From Desulfovibrio sp. TomC (GTDB lineage Bacteria; Desulfobacterota; Desulfovibrionia; Desulfovibrionales; Desulfovibrionaceae): a stretch of DNA of 64,000 nt. Shown piece after piece: positions 52,401 to 61,005 of the stretch. The position numbers and the translations under genes were made by a program. Under the pieces are notes generated by a model. It saw only the letters and a program-made list of their open reading frames with translations. It was not told the origin of the DNA and did no database searches. The stretch lies in NCBI RefSeq assembly GCF_000801335.2, contig NZ_JSEH01000003.1:62001-126000 (forward strand), in the 5' to 3' direction. Positions within the stretch are counted from its first letter, which is position 1, and each line of letters begins with the position of its first letter.

Positions 52401-54029
52401 CGCCTGGGCAAAAGCAACAAACGCCGGCGGGTCCTTCTGCCCGATCCGGACCTGCGCGGCCGGCACATGCTGGTTGTGGACGACAATGACAGCGCCCGCA
52501 CGGTCCTCACCGAGATGCTGGCCTCCATGAGTTTTGCCGTGGAAGCCGTCCCGGGCGGCCAGGAGGCCCTTGCGGCCGTCACGGACCGGCAGGCCCAGGG
52601 GGAGCCTTTTGACGTGGTCTTTCTCGACTGGCAGATGCCGGACATGGACGGCATCGAGACGGCCATGAAGATCAATGCCCTGCCCCTGTCGCCGCTGCCC
52701 CGTCTGATCATGGTCACGGCCTATGGCCGCGAAGAGGTGATCCGGGCGGCCGAGGGCGCCGGCATCGAAGACGTGTTGCTCAAACCCGTGACCAACTCCC
52801 TGCTCTTTGACACGGTCATGCGGGTGCTCGGGGCTTTTCGTGAGGAGGTTGACGCTGCGGCCCAGGCCGACCGTTCCATGACCGGGCCTGTGCCGGCCGG
52901 CAACGGGGAGCGGCTGCTGGTGGTCGAAGACAACGAGATCAACCAGCAGGTGGCTCTGGAACTGCTCACGGATGCCGGCTACGCCGTTGACGTGGCGGCC
53001 AATGGCGAGATCGCCCTGGCCATGGTGCAGCGCGCGCCCTACGCCCTGGTCCTTATGGACATGCAGATGCCGGTCATGGACGGTCTGGCCGCCACCATCG
53101 CCATTCGCAAGCTCCCCGGGTTGGCCGGGCTTCCCATTGTGGCCATGACCGCCAACGCCATGCAACAGGACCGCGACAAATGCCGGGCTGTGGGCATGAA
53201 CGAGTTTCTGGCCAAGCCCATTGATCCCGAGGAGTTGCTGGAGACGGTGGCGTCGCTGATTCCCCGCAGCCCGATCCGTCGGGTGGCCGGGGCGGCGGAT
53301 GCGGCCGCTGCCGCCGCCCTGGCCGACGGCCTGCCCGGCCTGGATGTGGCGGGCGGCCTCTCCCGGGTGAGCGGCAATACGGCCCTGTACCGCAAACTGC
53401 TTCTGAAGATGGGCCGGGACTTTCCGGCCGTGCCTGCCAGCATCCGGGCGGCGCTTGGCGTTGACGATTTTCGAACGGCCGAGATTGCCGCCCATTCGGT
53501 CAAGGGCGCGGCCGGCAACGTCGGCGCAACCGCCCTGGAACAGGCCGCGGCAGCCCTGGAAAAGGCCCTGCGCGACACGGATGGGCAGGAAACAGCCCTG
53601 TGCCTGCCAGCCTTCGAGACGGCCCTTGAGGCCTTTGTGGCCGTGGTCGCCGGTCTGGCTCCGGCCCCGGGCGATGGTGCGCCTGAGGCGGCGGCCGGAC
53701 AGGCTGGGCCGGATGCCTCTGGACCGGAGGCGTTTGGCCCGGACAGGCCGTCCTCGGGAGCGGAGGCTCGGACCGGTGGCCAGGAAAGCGGTCCGTCCGC
53801 CTGCCCGCCGGAATTGTATCCCGCCCTGCGTTCCCTCATGCCGCATCTGACGGCGCGCAAACCCAAGCCCTGCGCCAGCGTCATGGCCCAGCTGACGGCC
53901 ATGGCCTGCACGGCCCCGGTCCGTGAGCGACTGTCCGAGGCGGCCCGGCTCATTGCCGGCTACAAGTTCGCCCAGGCCCAGGAAATCGTTGCCGGGCTGT
54001 TGGCCGGGGAAGGGGGAGAGCCGTCATGA
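49428..54029 (+). CDS. Large hybrid histidine kinase (sensor-PAS-GAF-PAS-HisKA-HATPase-REC-REC-Hpt)
   Basis: 1533 residues from the ATG at 49428 (CGAGG upstream); a TTG at 49362 behind AAGGAG is an alternative adding 22 residues. Helix 1 (about 5-28), extracytoplasmic Cache-like sensor to about 305, helix 2 (about 310-330), PAS (about 342-454), GAF-like segment, PAS (about 634-751), HisKA with LANMSHEIRTPMN (His near 776), HATPase with GGTGLGLAISQRL, receiver 1 (FLDWQMPDMDG, Asp near 1065), receiver 2 (LMDMQMPVMDG, Asp near 1208) and Hpt (AAHSVKGAAGN, His near 1354). A C-terminal extension of about 130 residues follows. It runs a full phosphorelay. It overlaps the HD-GYP gene by four bases, so that regulator is the likely target. 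Confidence 0.93.
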   Translation: MTPFLRRTIALSTCLAFALACAAAATGIAKSWTFEKRRAALVEAGIKLQRELLAETIESRVMGATILLGLIQPTIKLAVTGNRLSENDQSEIHNVLEPLRRQFEASGTYLISADGEIRIHDTDTSSSVGLNVAFRPYFRLAMAGKANVYAAVGSQTLERGLYYAAPVHAGPLRSSAVLGVVVTKLSADFLDGMLAGSGRQAVLLSPGGVVFATTNRDWLYAMAPPITEQRLETVRLQRRFGRVFDTVRPVELPFAATNGTVDDDGRQRSLATASLDWDDPAGDWTLVVIEDTALWFPASERALTAALAGLAGLLAALLYWAVAVGRRRRVRAAARFRTLGVALEVSPLAVVITDAAMAIEWVNPQFERTTGYALAEARGRNPNILASGRTPPETYDAMRRTLATGQPWSGEFINRRKDGSTYYARVAISPVADAAGRLLGYVGLQEDVSEYKQLLARLKSQLRLGDGLKAFAESLVNEFSPELLARKGLDELVRFLSAPYGAVHVGRYGTNPQVLARFGGNWQSNDTLSSEHPLVADVVASGRPMILRQLPETAVAALAGGTVRLTEIRILPLGEGQACVGALEIGLLRGPSEEEERYIDKACAELALALTLALDVTERLAAQKALADQLAFQKVLLDTIPNPVFYKGADTRFLGFNRAYEETFAVHREELVGKRVLDLKYLPEADRIAYQREDEAMIATAGSVRKGMRIPFADGEMHETLYYVAGFRRSDGSPGGLVGTFVDISEQKETERALAAAKEAAVEATLLKSDFLANMSHEIRTPMNAIVGMSHLAMKTDLTPRQRDYLTKIRLSSQHLLGIINDILDFSKIEAGKLSIETVDFDLATVLENVATLIREKAEAKGLELIFDVAADVPQILVGDPLRLGQILINFANNAVKFTETGEIDIRVRLTSEDVSEAELSFEVRDTGIGLSQEQIERLFQSFSQADTSTTRKYGGTGLGLAISQRLATLMNGAVGVRSAPGEGSTFWFTVRLGKSNKRRRVLLPDPDLRGRHMLVVDDNDSARTVLTEMLASMSFAVEAVPGGQEALAAVTDRQAQGEPFDVVFLDWQMPDMDGIETAMKINALPLSPLPRLIMVTAYGREEVIRAAEGAGIEDVLLKPVTNSLLFDTVMRVLGAFREEVDAAAQADRSMTGPVPAGNGERLLVVEDNEINQQVALELLTDAGYAVDVAANGEIALAMVQRAPYALVLMDMQMPVMDGLAATIAIRKLPGLAGLPIVAMTANAMQQDRDKCRAVGMNEFLAKPIDPEELLETVASLIPRSPIRRVAGAADAAAAAALADGLPGLDVAGGLSRVSGNTALYRKLLLKMGRDFPAVPASIRAALGVDDFRTAEIAAHSVKGAAGNVGATALEQAAAALEKALRDTDGQETALCLPAFETALEAFVAVVAGLAPAPGDGAPEAAAGQAGPDASGPEAFGPDRPSSGAEARTGGQESGPSACPPELYPALRSLMPHLTARKPKPCASVMAQLTAMACTAPVRERLSEAARLIAGYKFAQAQEIVAGLLAGEGGEPS

Positions 54030-55150
54030 GCGCCCTGGACGACGCCTTGGTCCTTGTCGTCGACGACCTGGAAACCAACATCGATATCCTGGTCGAAACC
54101 CTGGGCGACGCCTATGACGTGGCCGTGGCCATGGATGGTCCGTCGGCCCTGGAACTGGCTGCCGCCCAGCGTCCCGACCTCATCCTGCTCGACATCATGA
54201 TGCCGGGCATGGACGGCTACGAGGTCTGCCGGCGGCTGGCCGCCGATCCGGCCACTGCCGACATCCCGGTGATCTTTTTAACGGCCATGACCGACGTGGC
54301 CGACAAGGCCCGCGGCTTTGCCTCCGGGGCCGTGGACTACGTGACCAAGCCCTTCGAGCCCTTGGAAGTCCAGGCCCGGGTCCGCACCCATCTGGCCCTG
54401 ACCCAGGCCCGCCGTGAACTGGCCCGGCAAAACGAGATTTTGGAGAGCAAGGTGCTTGAGCGCACCCGGGAACTGGCCGTGACCCAGGAGGCCATCATCG
54501 AGGCCATGGCCGGTCTGGCCGAATACCGCGACCCGGAAACCGGCGGGCATATCAAACGCACGAAAAACTATATGCGCCTTCTGGCCGCCACGTTGCGCGA
54601 CCATCCCCGGTTTTGCCGCTTTCTGACCGACGAGACCATTACGCTTTTGTACAAGTCGGCCCCGCTGCACGACATCGGCAAGGTGGGGGTGCGCGACGAT
54701 ATTTTGCTCAAACCCGGGCAGCTCACCGAGGCGGAATTGACGGTCATGCGCCGCCATCCGATCTACGGCCGCGAAGCCATCCAGGCGGCCTCGCTAAAGC
54801 TCGGTCCCAATTCCTTCCTGGAATTGGCCGAGGAAATCGCCTACACCCACCAGGAGCGCTATGACGGCTCCGGCTATCCCCAGGGGCTTGCCGGCGAGGC
54901 CATCCCCATTTCCGGGCGTCTCATGGCCCTTGCCGACGTCTACGATGCCCTGATCAGCCGGCGAGTGTATAAAAAACCCTTCACGCATGCCCAGGCCGTC
55001 GCCATTATTCTGGAAGGGCGGGGGACCCATTTCGATCCCGACATGGTGGACGCCTTCATGACCGTCCAGGAGGCCATGCGGCAGATCGCCCTGGATTTTG
55101 CCGATCACGACGACGAACGACAGGCGTTGGAGAACCCCTATGTGGCCTGA
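54026..55150 (+). CDS. Response regulator with HD-GYP c-di-GMP phosphodiesterase domain
   Basis: 374 residues. The receiver domain (about 8-125) has LVVDDLETN, phospho-acceptor LLDIMMPGMDG (Asp near 53) and VDYVTKPFEP. A coiled-coil linker leads to the HD-GYP domain: GGHIKRTKNYM, LHDIGKVGVRDDILLK, HPIYGREAI, HQERYDGSGYPQGLAG and ADVYDAL, all expected metal and substrate motifs. It should hydrolyse c-di-GMP when phosphorylated. The start overlaps the kinase stop (ATGA). It opposes the GGDEF cyclase at 15775 in the same window. Confidence 0.95.
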   Translation: MSALDDALVLVVDDLETNIDILVETLGDAYDVAVAMDGPSALELAAAQRPDLILLDIMMPGMDGYEVCRRLAADPATADIPVIFLTAMTDVADKARGFASGAVDYVTKPFEPLEVQARVRTHLALTQARRELARQNEILESKVLERTRELAVTQEAIIEAMAGLAEYRDPETGGHIKRTKNYMRLLAATLRDHPRFCRFLTDETITLLYKSAPLHDIGKVGVRDDILLKPGQLTEAELTVMRRHPIYGREAIQAASLKLGPNSFLELAEEIAYTHQERYDGSGYPQGLAGEAIPISGRLMALADVYDALISRRVYKKPFTHAQAVAIILEGRGTHFDPDMVDAFMTVQEAMRQIALDFADHDDERQALENPYVA

Positions 55151-56282
55151 GTGTAACCAAATGGTGATTGATATGGTACGAAACGCCAAGCAGACTATTC
55201 TGATTGTCGACGACGTCGAGACCGACCTCGATACGCTGGTGGGAACGCTTGGCGACAACTACGACATTGCCGTGGCCCTGGACGGCCCGTCTGCCCTGGA
55301 GATTTTAAAGAACCAGCGGCCGGATCTGGTGCTGCTCGACATCCTCATGCCGGGCATGGACGGCTATGAGGTTTGCCGCCGGCTCAAAGCCGACCCGGCC
55401 ACCCGGACCATTCCGATCATCTTTCTCACCGCCCTGACCGAGATTCAAGACAAGGTCACGGGCTTTGCCTTGGGGGCCGTGGACTATATCACCAAGCCCT
55501 TCGATACCTTGGAGGTCAAGGCCCGGGTGACCACCCATCTGGCCCTCAAGGCCGCCATGGAACGCCTGGAGCGGCAGAACCAGACCCTGGCCGAAGCGGC
55601 CAGACTGCGCGAGGACGTGGAGTACATCACCCATCATGACCTCAAAGGGCCGCTCAATGCCATTATTTCCCTGCCCCAGCTCATGCTCGCCGCCGACAAC
55701 CTGACCGCGGAACAGCGCGACTATCTCGATATCATTGAACAATCCGGTTACAAGATGCTCAGTATGATCAACCTGTCGCTGGATCTGCTGAAAATGGAGC
55801 AGGGGCGCTATGAGCTGTCGCCTTCGGCGGTGGATATTTTCCGGGTGGCGCGCAAGGTGACGGCGGAGTTTGCCGCGCTGCGGGCGGCTCGGAAGGTGTC
55901 CCTGGCCTTTTTCCTGTCCGGCGCGTCCGTTGCCGAGGATACGGCCTTTGCGGTCATCGGCGAGGATCTGCTGTGCTATTGCATGCTGTCCAATCTTATC
56001 AAAAACGCCATCGAGCATTCCCCGCCTGGGGAGCAGGTGACATTTTCCGTCCAAGGCGCGGGCGACGGCGGCTGCGAGCTGCGCATCACGAACGGGGGGG
56101 AAACAGCCCGGGAATTTCGGGAGCGGTTTTTCGACAAATACGCCACCTTCGGCAAGGCCGGCGGCACGGGCCTTGGCACCTATTCGGCCCGGCTCATGGC
56201 CCGCACCATGCAAGGCGACCTGATGCTGGACGCTTCGACGCCCGGCCAGACGACCCTGGTGTTGCGCCTGCCCTGCCCGTGA
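55140..56282 (+). CDS. Receiver-histidine kinase (REC-HisKA-HATPase)
   Basis: About 380 residues. The N-terminal receiver is very close to that of the preceding protein (LIVDDVETDLDTLV, LLDILMPGMDGYEVCRRL, VDYITKPFDTLEVKARV), so the two genes probably share a duplication. A short coiled coil leads to a HisKA region (YITHHDLKGPLNAI) and an HATPase with NLIKNAIEHSPPGE and GGTGLGTYSARL. No sensor or membrane domain, so input comes through the receiver. The start is uncertain: ATGs at 55140 (best ribosome site, overlapping the previous gene), 55161 and 55173 are possible. Confidence 0.88.
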   Translation: MWPECNQMVIDMVRNAKQTILIVDDVETDLDTLVGTLGDNYDIAVALDGPSALEILKNQRPDLVLLDILMPGMDGYEVCRRLKADPATRTIPIIFLTALTEIQDKVTGFALGAVDYITKPFDTLEVKARVTTHLALKAAMERLERQNQTLAEAARLREDVEYITHHDLKGPLNAIISLPQLMLAADNLTAEQRDYLDIIEQSGYKMLSMINLSLDLLKMEQGRYELSPSAVDIFRVARKVTAEFAALRAARKVSLAFFLSGASVAEDTAFAVIGEDLLCYCMLSNLIKNAIEHSPPGEQVTFSVQGAGDGGCELRITNGGETAREFRERFFDKYATFGKAGGTGLGTYSARLMARTMQGDLMLDASTPGQTTLVLRLPCP

Positions 56283-56364
56283 GCTTCGGGCTGTCCGGCA
56301 AGGGGCGAGCCTCGGGCCGCAACGGGAACCGGGCGTGTCCAGGGAAAGCGGGGGAAAGGGGCGG

Positions 56365-56464
56365 GCCGGAGGGAAAAGACCCCGACCGACGCAACGGTAG
56401 CACCGGTTGCCAAGGAGGTATCGCGAACGAAGGCCTGCCGGAGGGAAAAGACCCCGACCGACGC
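56365..56464. repeat. 28-bp direct repeat pair
   Basis: The 28 bases at 56365-56392 recur exactly at 56437-56464, 72 bp apart, in the gap between the kinase gene and the MucR-type gene. Each unit contains GCCGGAGGG and GACCCCGACCGACGC. The intervening 44 bases hold a small dyad (AACGGTAGCACCGGTT). The function is unknown. Confidence 0.8.
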
Positions 56465-56494
56465 GGCGGGCGGTCCACGTCGGCCGGGTCCAAT

Positions 56495-56902
56495 TTATTC
56501 AGCAGTCTTTTTGACGCGCCGTTCCCATAATTTCATGTCTTTCATCTTGGCGCGCCGGGTACGCACCAGGGACTTGGCGGCAAGAGCCTGGGTCTTTTTG
56601 TAGCCGTACTTGCTTTTGTAGGCATCAGGGGTCAGGTCGTGATGGGCCAGATGCTTGGCCGTGATGACTTTGAAGGCTTTGCCGCACTCCAGACAGGTGA
56701 CGGAGCTTTCCTTGATGGCCTTCTTGGGGTCCATGGCCGGGGCTGCATCCGCAGCGTCACTGAGCGTCGCCTGTCCGCTGCCTATAGCGGCGATACCGTC
56801 AGCCAACGATTTGACCATGCTTACGATTTCGGTTTCGGTCATCGGTCGTGCACTGGCCTGCGCCTTCACAATCTCCAGGGCACTTTGCAGATAATCTTCC
56901 AT
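56495..56902 (-). CDS. Ros/MucR family zinc-finger transcriptional regulator
   Basis: 135 residues. The Ros/MucR zinc finger is clear: CLECGKAFKVITAKHLAHH (about 70-88), then LTPDAYKSKYGYKK and a basic C-terminal tail (RTRRAKMKDMKLWERRVKK). The N-terminal 40 residues are helical, as in MucR dimerisation regions. MucR proteins bind AT-rich DNA and often control exopolysaccharide and surface genes. The upstream DNA (56925-56970) is AT-rich and could hold its own binding site and promoter. Confidence 0.92.
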   Translation of the reverse strand: MEDYLQSALEIVKAQASARPMTETEIVSMVKSLADGIAAIGSGQATLSDAADAAPAMDPKKAIKESSVTCLECGKAFKVITAKHLAHHDLTPDAYKSKYGYKKTQALAAKSLVRTRRAKMKDMKLWERRVKKTAE

Positions 56903-57161
56903 TGGGTCCTCGTTTGTTATTTCGGTTAATCAAATCTAGATATAATACTGTTGTGGTAGAAATCAACCAGTATTGTCCTGGATCAAGGATGCGGGATATT
57001 GCCTGGCCAGCCATGGAATGAACCGGGACAGGCACATGCAGTGAAGCGTCACAGACTGGCTTCGCCGCTTTTCGCCTCTTGTATGGCCGCGAGGCGTTCC
57101 CGAAAGACCGGCCGCCAAGCGGGGGGAGCGGGGCCGGGACAAAGCCGAAACACCCGGCAAC

Positions 57162-57192
57162 AAAAAAAGGAGCCAGACGTTTGTCTGGCTCC
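57162..57192 (-). terminator. Terminator of the tRNA-Asn gene
   Basis: GGAGCCAGAC and GTCTGGCTCC (57169-57192) form a perfect 10-bp stem with a 4-base loop. On the minus strand seven T residues follow (complement of 57162-57168). Confidence 0.93.
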
Positions 57193-57202
57193 CTGAATTA
57201 TC

Positions 57203-57278
57203 TGGCTCCCCGGGACGGACTCGAACCGCCAACCTAGTGATTAACAGTCACCCGCTCTGCCAATTGAGCTACCGGGGA
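57203..57278 (-). tRNA. tRNA-Asn (anticodon GUU)
   Basis: 76 bases on the minus strand. Acceptor arm TCCCCGG/CCGGGGA closes perfectly. The D-arm GCTCAATTGGCAGAGC, the anticodon stem-loop with CTGTTAA (anticodon GTT, complement of 57243-57245) and the T-arm GGCGGTTCGAGTCCGTC are all standard. The 3' CCA is encoded (57203-57205). A terminator follows at 57162. Confidence 0.97.
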
Positions 57279-57296
57279 TCAGCAAGGCGAGGTAGG

Positions 57297-57325
57297 CATT
57301 TATCCCTATCCCGCGGACCCGTCAA
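57297..57325 (-). promoter_or_regulatory. Promoter of tRNA-Asn
   Basis: On the minus strand TTGACG (57325-57320), a 17-base spacer and TAAATG (57302-57297) lie 18 bases before the first tRNA base. The -35 is near consensus. Confidence 0.5.
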
Positions 57326-57498
57326 GAGTGTTTTTTGCGGGTGGCGAAGATTTCTCTCGGCCGCCCCGTGCTCGCCGTCCGGGACGGGGAAAAGCTTTCC
57401 CTCGCCATTCTTGACGCCACACGGTATTTCTCGTAGGCAAATGCGCTTGCCCGGCCGTTCCGGGGGGCACAACCGATTTGCAGCAACGGAGAATCGCC

Positions 57499-59088
57499 GT
57501 GGGCAGCGACGCGCCACGTAAGAAAGAATACAAGCTCGCGGTCAAGTCCAAGCGGGTGGAGGATTTCCGTCCTCTGCTCGAAAGCCTGGACGCCCGTGAC
57601 GAGCTCAACGAAGTCTTTAAGAACCGCATCGCCAAGGCCGTCCAGCTCCTTGACGACGGGGTCCCTCTCTATCCCAACGACTTTGAAAAAGGCGACGACA
57701 TCGGTCCCGTGGCGACTGTTCACGAGCCTCTGGACGAGGCGGCCCTGGCCGCCCTGGACCGGACCTTCCGGCTGGCCGGACGCATCGTGTCCCTGCGCTC
57801 CTTTGGCAAGGTGGCCTTTTTCACCATCCAGGATTCCTCGGGCCGCATCCAGGTCTTTGCCGAGCGCGAGAGCCTGGGCCAGGAAGCCTACACGGTCTTT
57901 AAAAAGTTCGACATCGGCGACATCGTGGGCGTGTCCGGGCGGCTTTTCCGCACCAAGACCGGCGAGCTGACGCTCCATGCCGACGCCGTGCGTCTGGTCA
58001 CCAAGTCCATGCGCCCGCTGCCGGAGAAGTACCACGGCCTAAAAGACGTGGAGACCCGCTACCGCCAGCGCTACGTGGACCTGATCGTCACCCCGCGCGC
58101 GGTGGAGATTTTCAAGGCCCGCACCACCATCATCCGGGAACTGCGCGCCTTCCTCGACGACTCCGGCTTCATGGAGGTGGAAACCCCCATGATGCAGGCC
58201 ATTCCCGGCGGGGCCACGGCCCGGCCGTTTGTCACGCATCACAACGCCCTGGACATGCCCCTTTTCATGCGCATCGCTCCGGAGCTGTATTTGAAGCGCC
58301 TGCTCGTGGGCGGCTTTGAGAAGGTCTACGAGGTCGGACGCCAATTTCGCAACGAAGGCGTGTCCACCCGGCACAATCCCGAATTCACCATGTGCGAGTT
58401 TTACTGGGCCTACGCCCGCTATACCGACCTCATGGACCTGACCGAGCGCCTTTTTTCGCGTCTGGCCAAGTCTGTAACCGGCTCGGACACGGTGGAATAC
58501 CAGGGCAACCCCATCAATCTCGCCCCGGGCTGGGCCAGACTGACCTTCCACGAGTCCATCGAGAAGATTGGCGGCATCGACCCGGCCGTCATTGCCGATT
58601 TTGAAGCAGCCAAGGCCCTGGTGGAAAAAAACGGCGAGAAGGTGCTCAAGGGCGAAAAGCTCGGCAAGGTGCAGGCCAAGCTCTTCGACATCTTTGTCGA
58701 GCCCAAGCTCATCCAGCCCCATTTCATCTACCACTATCCCACGGAAATCTCGCCGCTCTCGCGCCGCAACGCCGACAACCCCGAGATCACCGACCGGTTT
58801 GAGCTCTTTATCGCCGGCCGGGAAATGGCCAATGCCTTTTCCGAATTAAACGACCCCGTGGACCAGCGCCAACGGTTCGAGGATCAGGTCCGCGAAAAGG
58901 AAGCCGGCGACGACGAGGCCCACCGCATGGACGAGGACTACGTTCGGGCGCTCGAATACGGCATGCCTCCGGCGGCCGGCGAGGGCATCGGCATCGATCG
59001 GCTGGTCATGCTTTTGACCGACCAGGCCTCGATCCGCGAAGTGATCCTGTTTCCGTTGCTGCGGCCTGAAGGCCAGCCGGGTTCATGA
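57499..59088 (+). CDS. lysS: Lysyl-tRNA synthetase, class II
   Basis: 529 residues from a GTG at 57499, with ACGGAGA seven bases upstream. It has an N-terminal OB-fold anticodon-binding domain (about 60-175, with RTFRLAGRIVSLRSFGK and FFTIQDSSGRIQVF) and then the class II core: motif 1 (FMEVETPMMQ), motif 2 (FRNEGVSTRHNPEFTMCEFY) and motif 3 (GIGIDRLVMLL). It charges tRNA-Lys. The stop overlaps the start of the lolC/E gene by four bases, so translation of the envelope genes is coupled to it. Confidence 0.97.
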   Translation: MGSDAPRKKEYKLAVKSKRVEDFRPLLESLDARDELNEVFKNRIAKAVQLLDDGVPLYPNDFEKGDDIGPVATVHEPLDEAALAALDRTFRLAGRIVSLRSFGKVAFFTIQDSSGRIQVFAERESLGQEAYTVFKKFDIGDIVGVSGRLFRTKTGELTLHADAVRLVTKSMRPLPEKYHGLKDVETRYRQRYVDLIVTPRAVEIFKARTTIIRELRAFLDDSGFMEVETPMMQAIPGGATARPFVTHHNALDMPLFMRIAPELYLKRLLVGGFEKVYEVGRQFRNEGVSTRHNPEFTMCEFYWAYARYTDLMDLTERLFSRLAKSVTGSDTVEYQGNPINLAPGWARLTFHESIEKIGGIDPAVIADFEAAKALVEKNGEKVLKGEKLGKVQAKLFDIFVEPKLIQPHFIYHYPTEISPLSRRNADNPEITDRFELFIAGREMANAFSELNDPVDQRQRFEDQVREKEAGDDEAHRMDEDYVRALEYGMPPAAGEGIGIDRLVMLLTDQASIREVILFPLLRPEGQPGS

Positions 59089-60314
59089 GTTTCGAACTTT
59101 TCATTGCCAGACGCTACCTCACGGCCCGCCAGAAGCAGGCATTCATCTCGGTCATCTCCCTGATTTCCATCCTCGGGGTGGGGCTCGGGGTGGCTTCGCT
59201 GATCGTGGTGGTTGGCGTCATGCACGGGTTTTCCACCGAGCTTCGGGACAAGATCCTCGGCATCAACGCCCACATGGTGGCGGCGGTGGCCGGCGGGGCC
59301 ATGCACGATTACCGCGGGCTCATGGAAAAGGCCGAAGCGGTGCCCGGCGTGGCCGGAGCCACGCCCTTCGTCTATACCGAGGTCATGCTGTCCAGTCCGC
59401 GCGGGGTCAAGGGAGTGGTCCTTCGCGGCGTGGATGCGGCTTCGGCCGGACGGGTGCTGGCCCTGCCTCGGGAGATGATTGCCGGCAGCCTGGACGATCT
59501 GAGCGCTCCGGGGCTGTTCCCGGGCATCATCGTCGGGCGCGAGCTGGCCGATCGCCTGGGGCTGGCCGTGGGCGACACGGTCAACCTCATGTCCCCGGCC
59601 GGCAAGGAGAGCGCCGCCGGGTTCTCGCCCAAGGTCAAGACCTTCAGCTTGCGCGGGATGTTCAAGTCCGGCATGTACGAGTACGACTCCACCCTGGCCT
59701 ATGTCTCCATCCCGGCCGCCCAGGAACTGCTCGGTTTCAAGCGCGACATCGTCTCCGGCCTGGAGCTCAAGGCCGTCGACGTCGACGCCGTGGACCGCCT
59801 GGCGCCGATGGTCCGCACGGCCCTTGGCGGGCCGCCGCTGTTCGTGCGCACCTGGATCGACATGAACGGCAATCTGTTCAAGGCCCTGCACCTGGAAAAG
59901 ACGGCCATGTTCGTGATCTTGGTCATGATCGTGGTGGTTGGGTCCTTTTCCATCATCACCACCCTGGTCATGCTGGTCATGGAGAAAACCCGCGACATCG
60001 CCATCCTCATGTCCATGGGGGCGACGCCGGCGGCGATCCGCACCATTTTCATGCTCCAGGGGGCGATCATCGGCCTGGTGGGCACGGCGCTGGGCTTCGC
60101 CCTGGGGCTCGGAGTGGCCCTGGCCCTGGAAAAATACCAGTTCATCAAGATTCCCGGGGACGTCTATCCCATGGACCATCTGCCCGTGAAGCTCGACTGG
60201 CCCGATCTGGTGGTGATCGGCCTGACCTCGTTGACCCTGTGCTTTCTGGCCACCCTGTATCCGGCCCGGCAGGCGGCGGGGCTCAAGCCTGTGGAGGCCC
60301 TTCGCCATGAGTGA
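59085..60314 (+). CDS. Lipoprotein-releasing ABC permease LolC/LolE
   Basis: 409 residues. One N-terminal helix (about 20-45), a periplasmic MacB-like core domain (about 46-265) and three C-terminal helices, the LolCE plan; the N-terminal FIARRYLTARQKQAFISVIS and the late GATPAAIRTIFMLQGAIIG are family signatures. With LolD it extracts mature lipoproteins from the inner membrane for LolA. A single permease gene next to lolD suggests a homodimeric LolF-like arrangement, though a second copy could lie elsewhere. It overlaps lysS and lolD. Confidence 0.93.
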   Translation: MSFELFIARRYLTARQKQAFISVISLISILGVGLGVASLIVVVGVMHGFSTELRDKILGINAHMVAAVAGGAMHDYRGLMEKAEAVPGVAGATPFVYTEVMLSSPRGVKGVVLRGVDAASAGRVLALPREMIAGSLDDLSAPGLFPGIIVGRELADRLGLAVGDTVNLMSPAGKESAAGFSPKVKTFSLRGMFKSGMYEYDSTLAYVSIPAAQELLGFKRDIVSGLELKAVDVDAVDRLAPMVRTALGGPPLFVRTWIDMNGNLFKALHLEKTAMFVILVMIVVVGSFSIITTLVMLVMEKTRDIAILMSMGATPAAIRTIFMLQGAIIGLVGTALGFALGLGVALALEKYQFIKIPGDVYPMDHLPVKLDWPDLVVIGLTSLTLCFLATLYPARQAAGLKPVEALRHE

Positions 60315-61005
60315 GGCCCTCTACGAGCTCAACAAGGTCCGCAAGGTCTACCAGGGGCCGGCCGAGGAAGTGACCGTGCTGACGGGCCTGGACTTCACCA
60401 TCGCCCCGGGCGACTCCCTGGCCATCCTGGGGGCCTCGGGTTCGGGAAAATCTTCCCTGCTCCATCTTTTGGGCGCCCTTGACCAACCGACCTCGGGAAC
60501 CATCCATTTTGCCGGCCGGGATCTGGCGAAATTGACCGTGAAAGAGGCGGCGTCGATACGTAACCATGAGATAGGATTCATTTTTCAATTCCACCATCTG
60601 CTGCCCGAATTCACGACGCTGGAAAATGTGGCCATGCCGGCCCTTATTGCCGGCACCGAAAGAAAACAAGCTTTTGCCCAGGCCAGGGCATCTTTGTCGC
60701 TCGTGGGACTTGATGAAAGGGCCGAACACAGGGTAACAACCCTTTCCGGGGGAGAGAGACAGAGGGCGGCCATCGCCCGTGCCGTCCTATTGCGGCCGTC
60801 TGTCCTTTTGGCCGATGAACCTACCGGTAATCTCGACGAAGCCACTGGCGCCCGGGTCGGCGAAATGCTCGCCCACCTCAACGCCGAGTTAGGCATGACG
60901 TTGGTTGTGGTCACACACAACCATAACCTGGCCGCTCTGATGGGCCGGAGACTGGAGCTGCAGGGTGGAGAACTCTATGCGCGGAATGAAAAAATTCGGT
61001 CTTAA
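60307..61005 (+). CDS. lolD: Lipoprotein-releasing ABC ATPase LolD
   Basis: 232 residues. Walker A GASGSGKSS (about 43-51), Q-loop FQFHHLLPEFT, signature LSGGERQR, Walker B VLLADEPTGNLD and the H-loop VVTHNH are all present. LolD powers lipoprotein release by the LolC/E permease encoded just before it (8-base overlap). The gene runs into bamA by 29 bases in another frame, so the whole lysS-lolC/E-lolD-bamA block is one compact transcript. Confidence 0.95.
   Translation: MSEALYELNKVRKVYQGPAEEVTVLTGLDFTIAPGDSLAILGASGSGKSSLLHLLGALDQPTSGTIHFAGRDLAKLTVKEAASIRNHEIGFIFQFHHLLPEFTTLENVAMPALIAGTERKQAFAQARASLSLVGLDERAEHRVTTLSGGERQRAAIARAVLLRPSVLLADEPTGNLDEATGARVGEMLAHLNAELGMTLVVVTHNHNLAALMGRRLELQGGELYARNEKIRS

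Noticed and set aside
49815-53846. A 1343-codon minus-strand open frame
   Set aside because: It is antisense to the hybrid histidine kinase, whose own frame has clear domains in order; composition is shadow-like.
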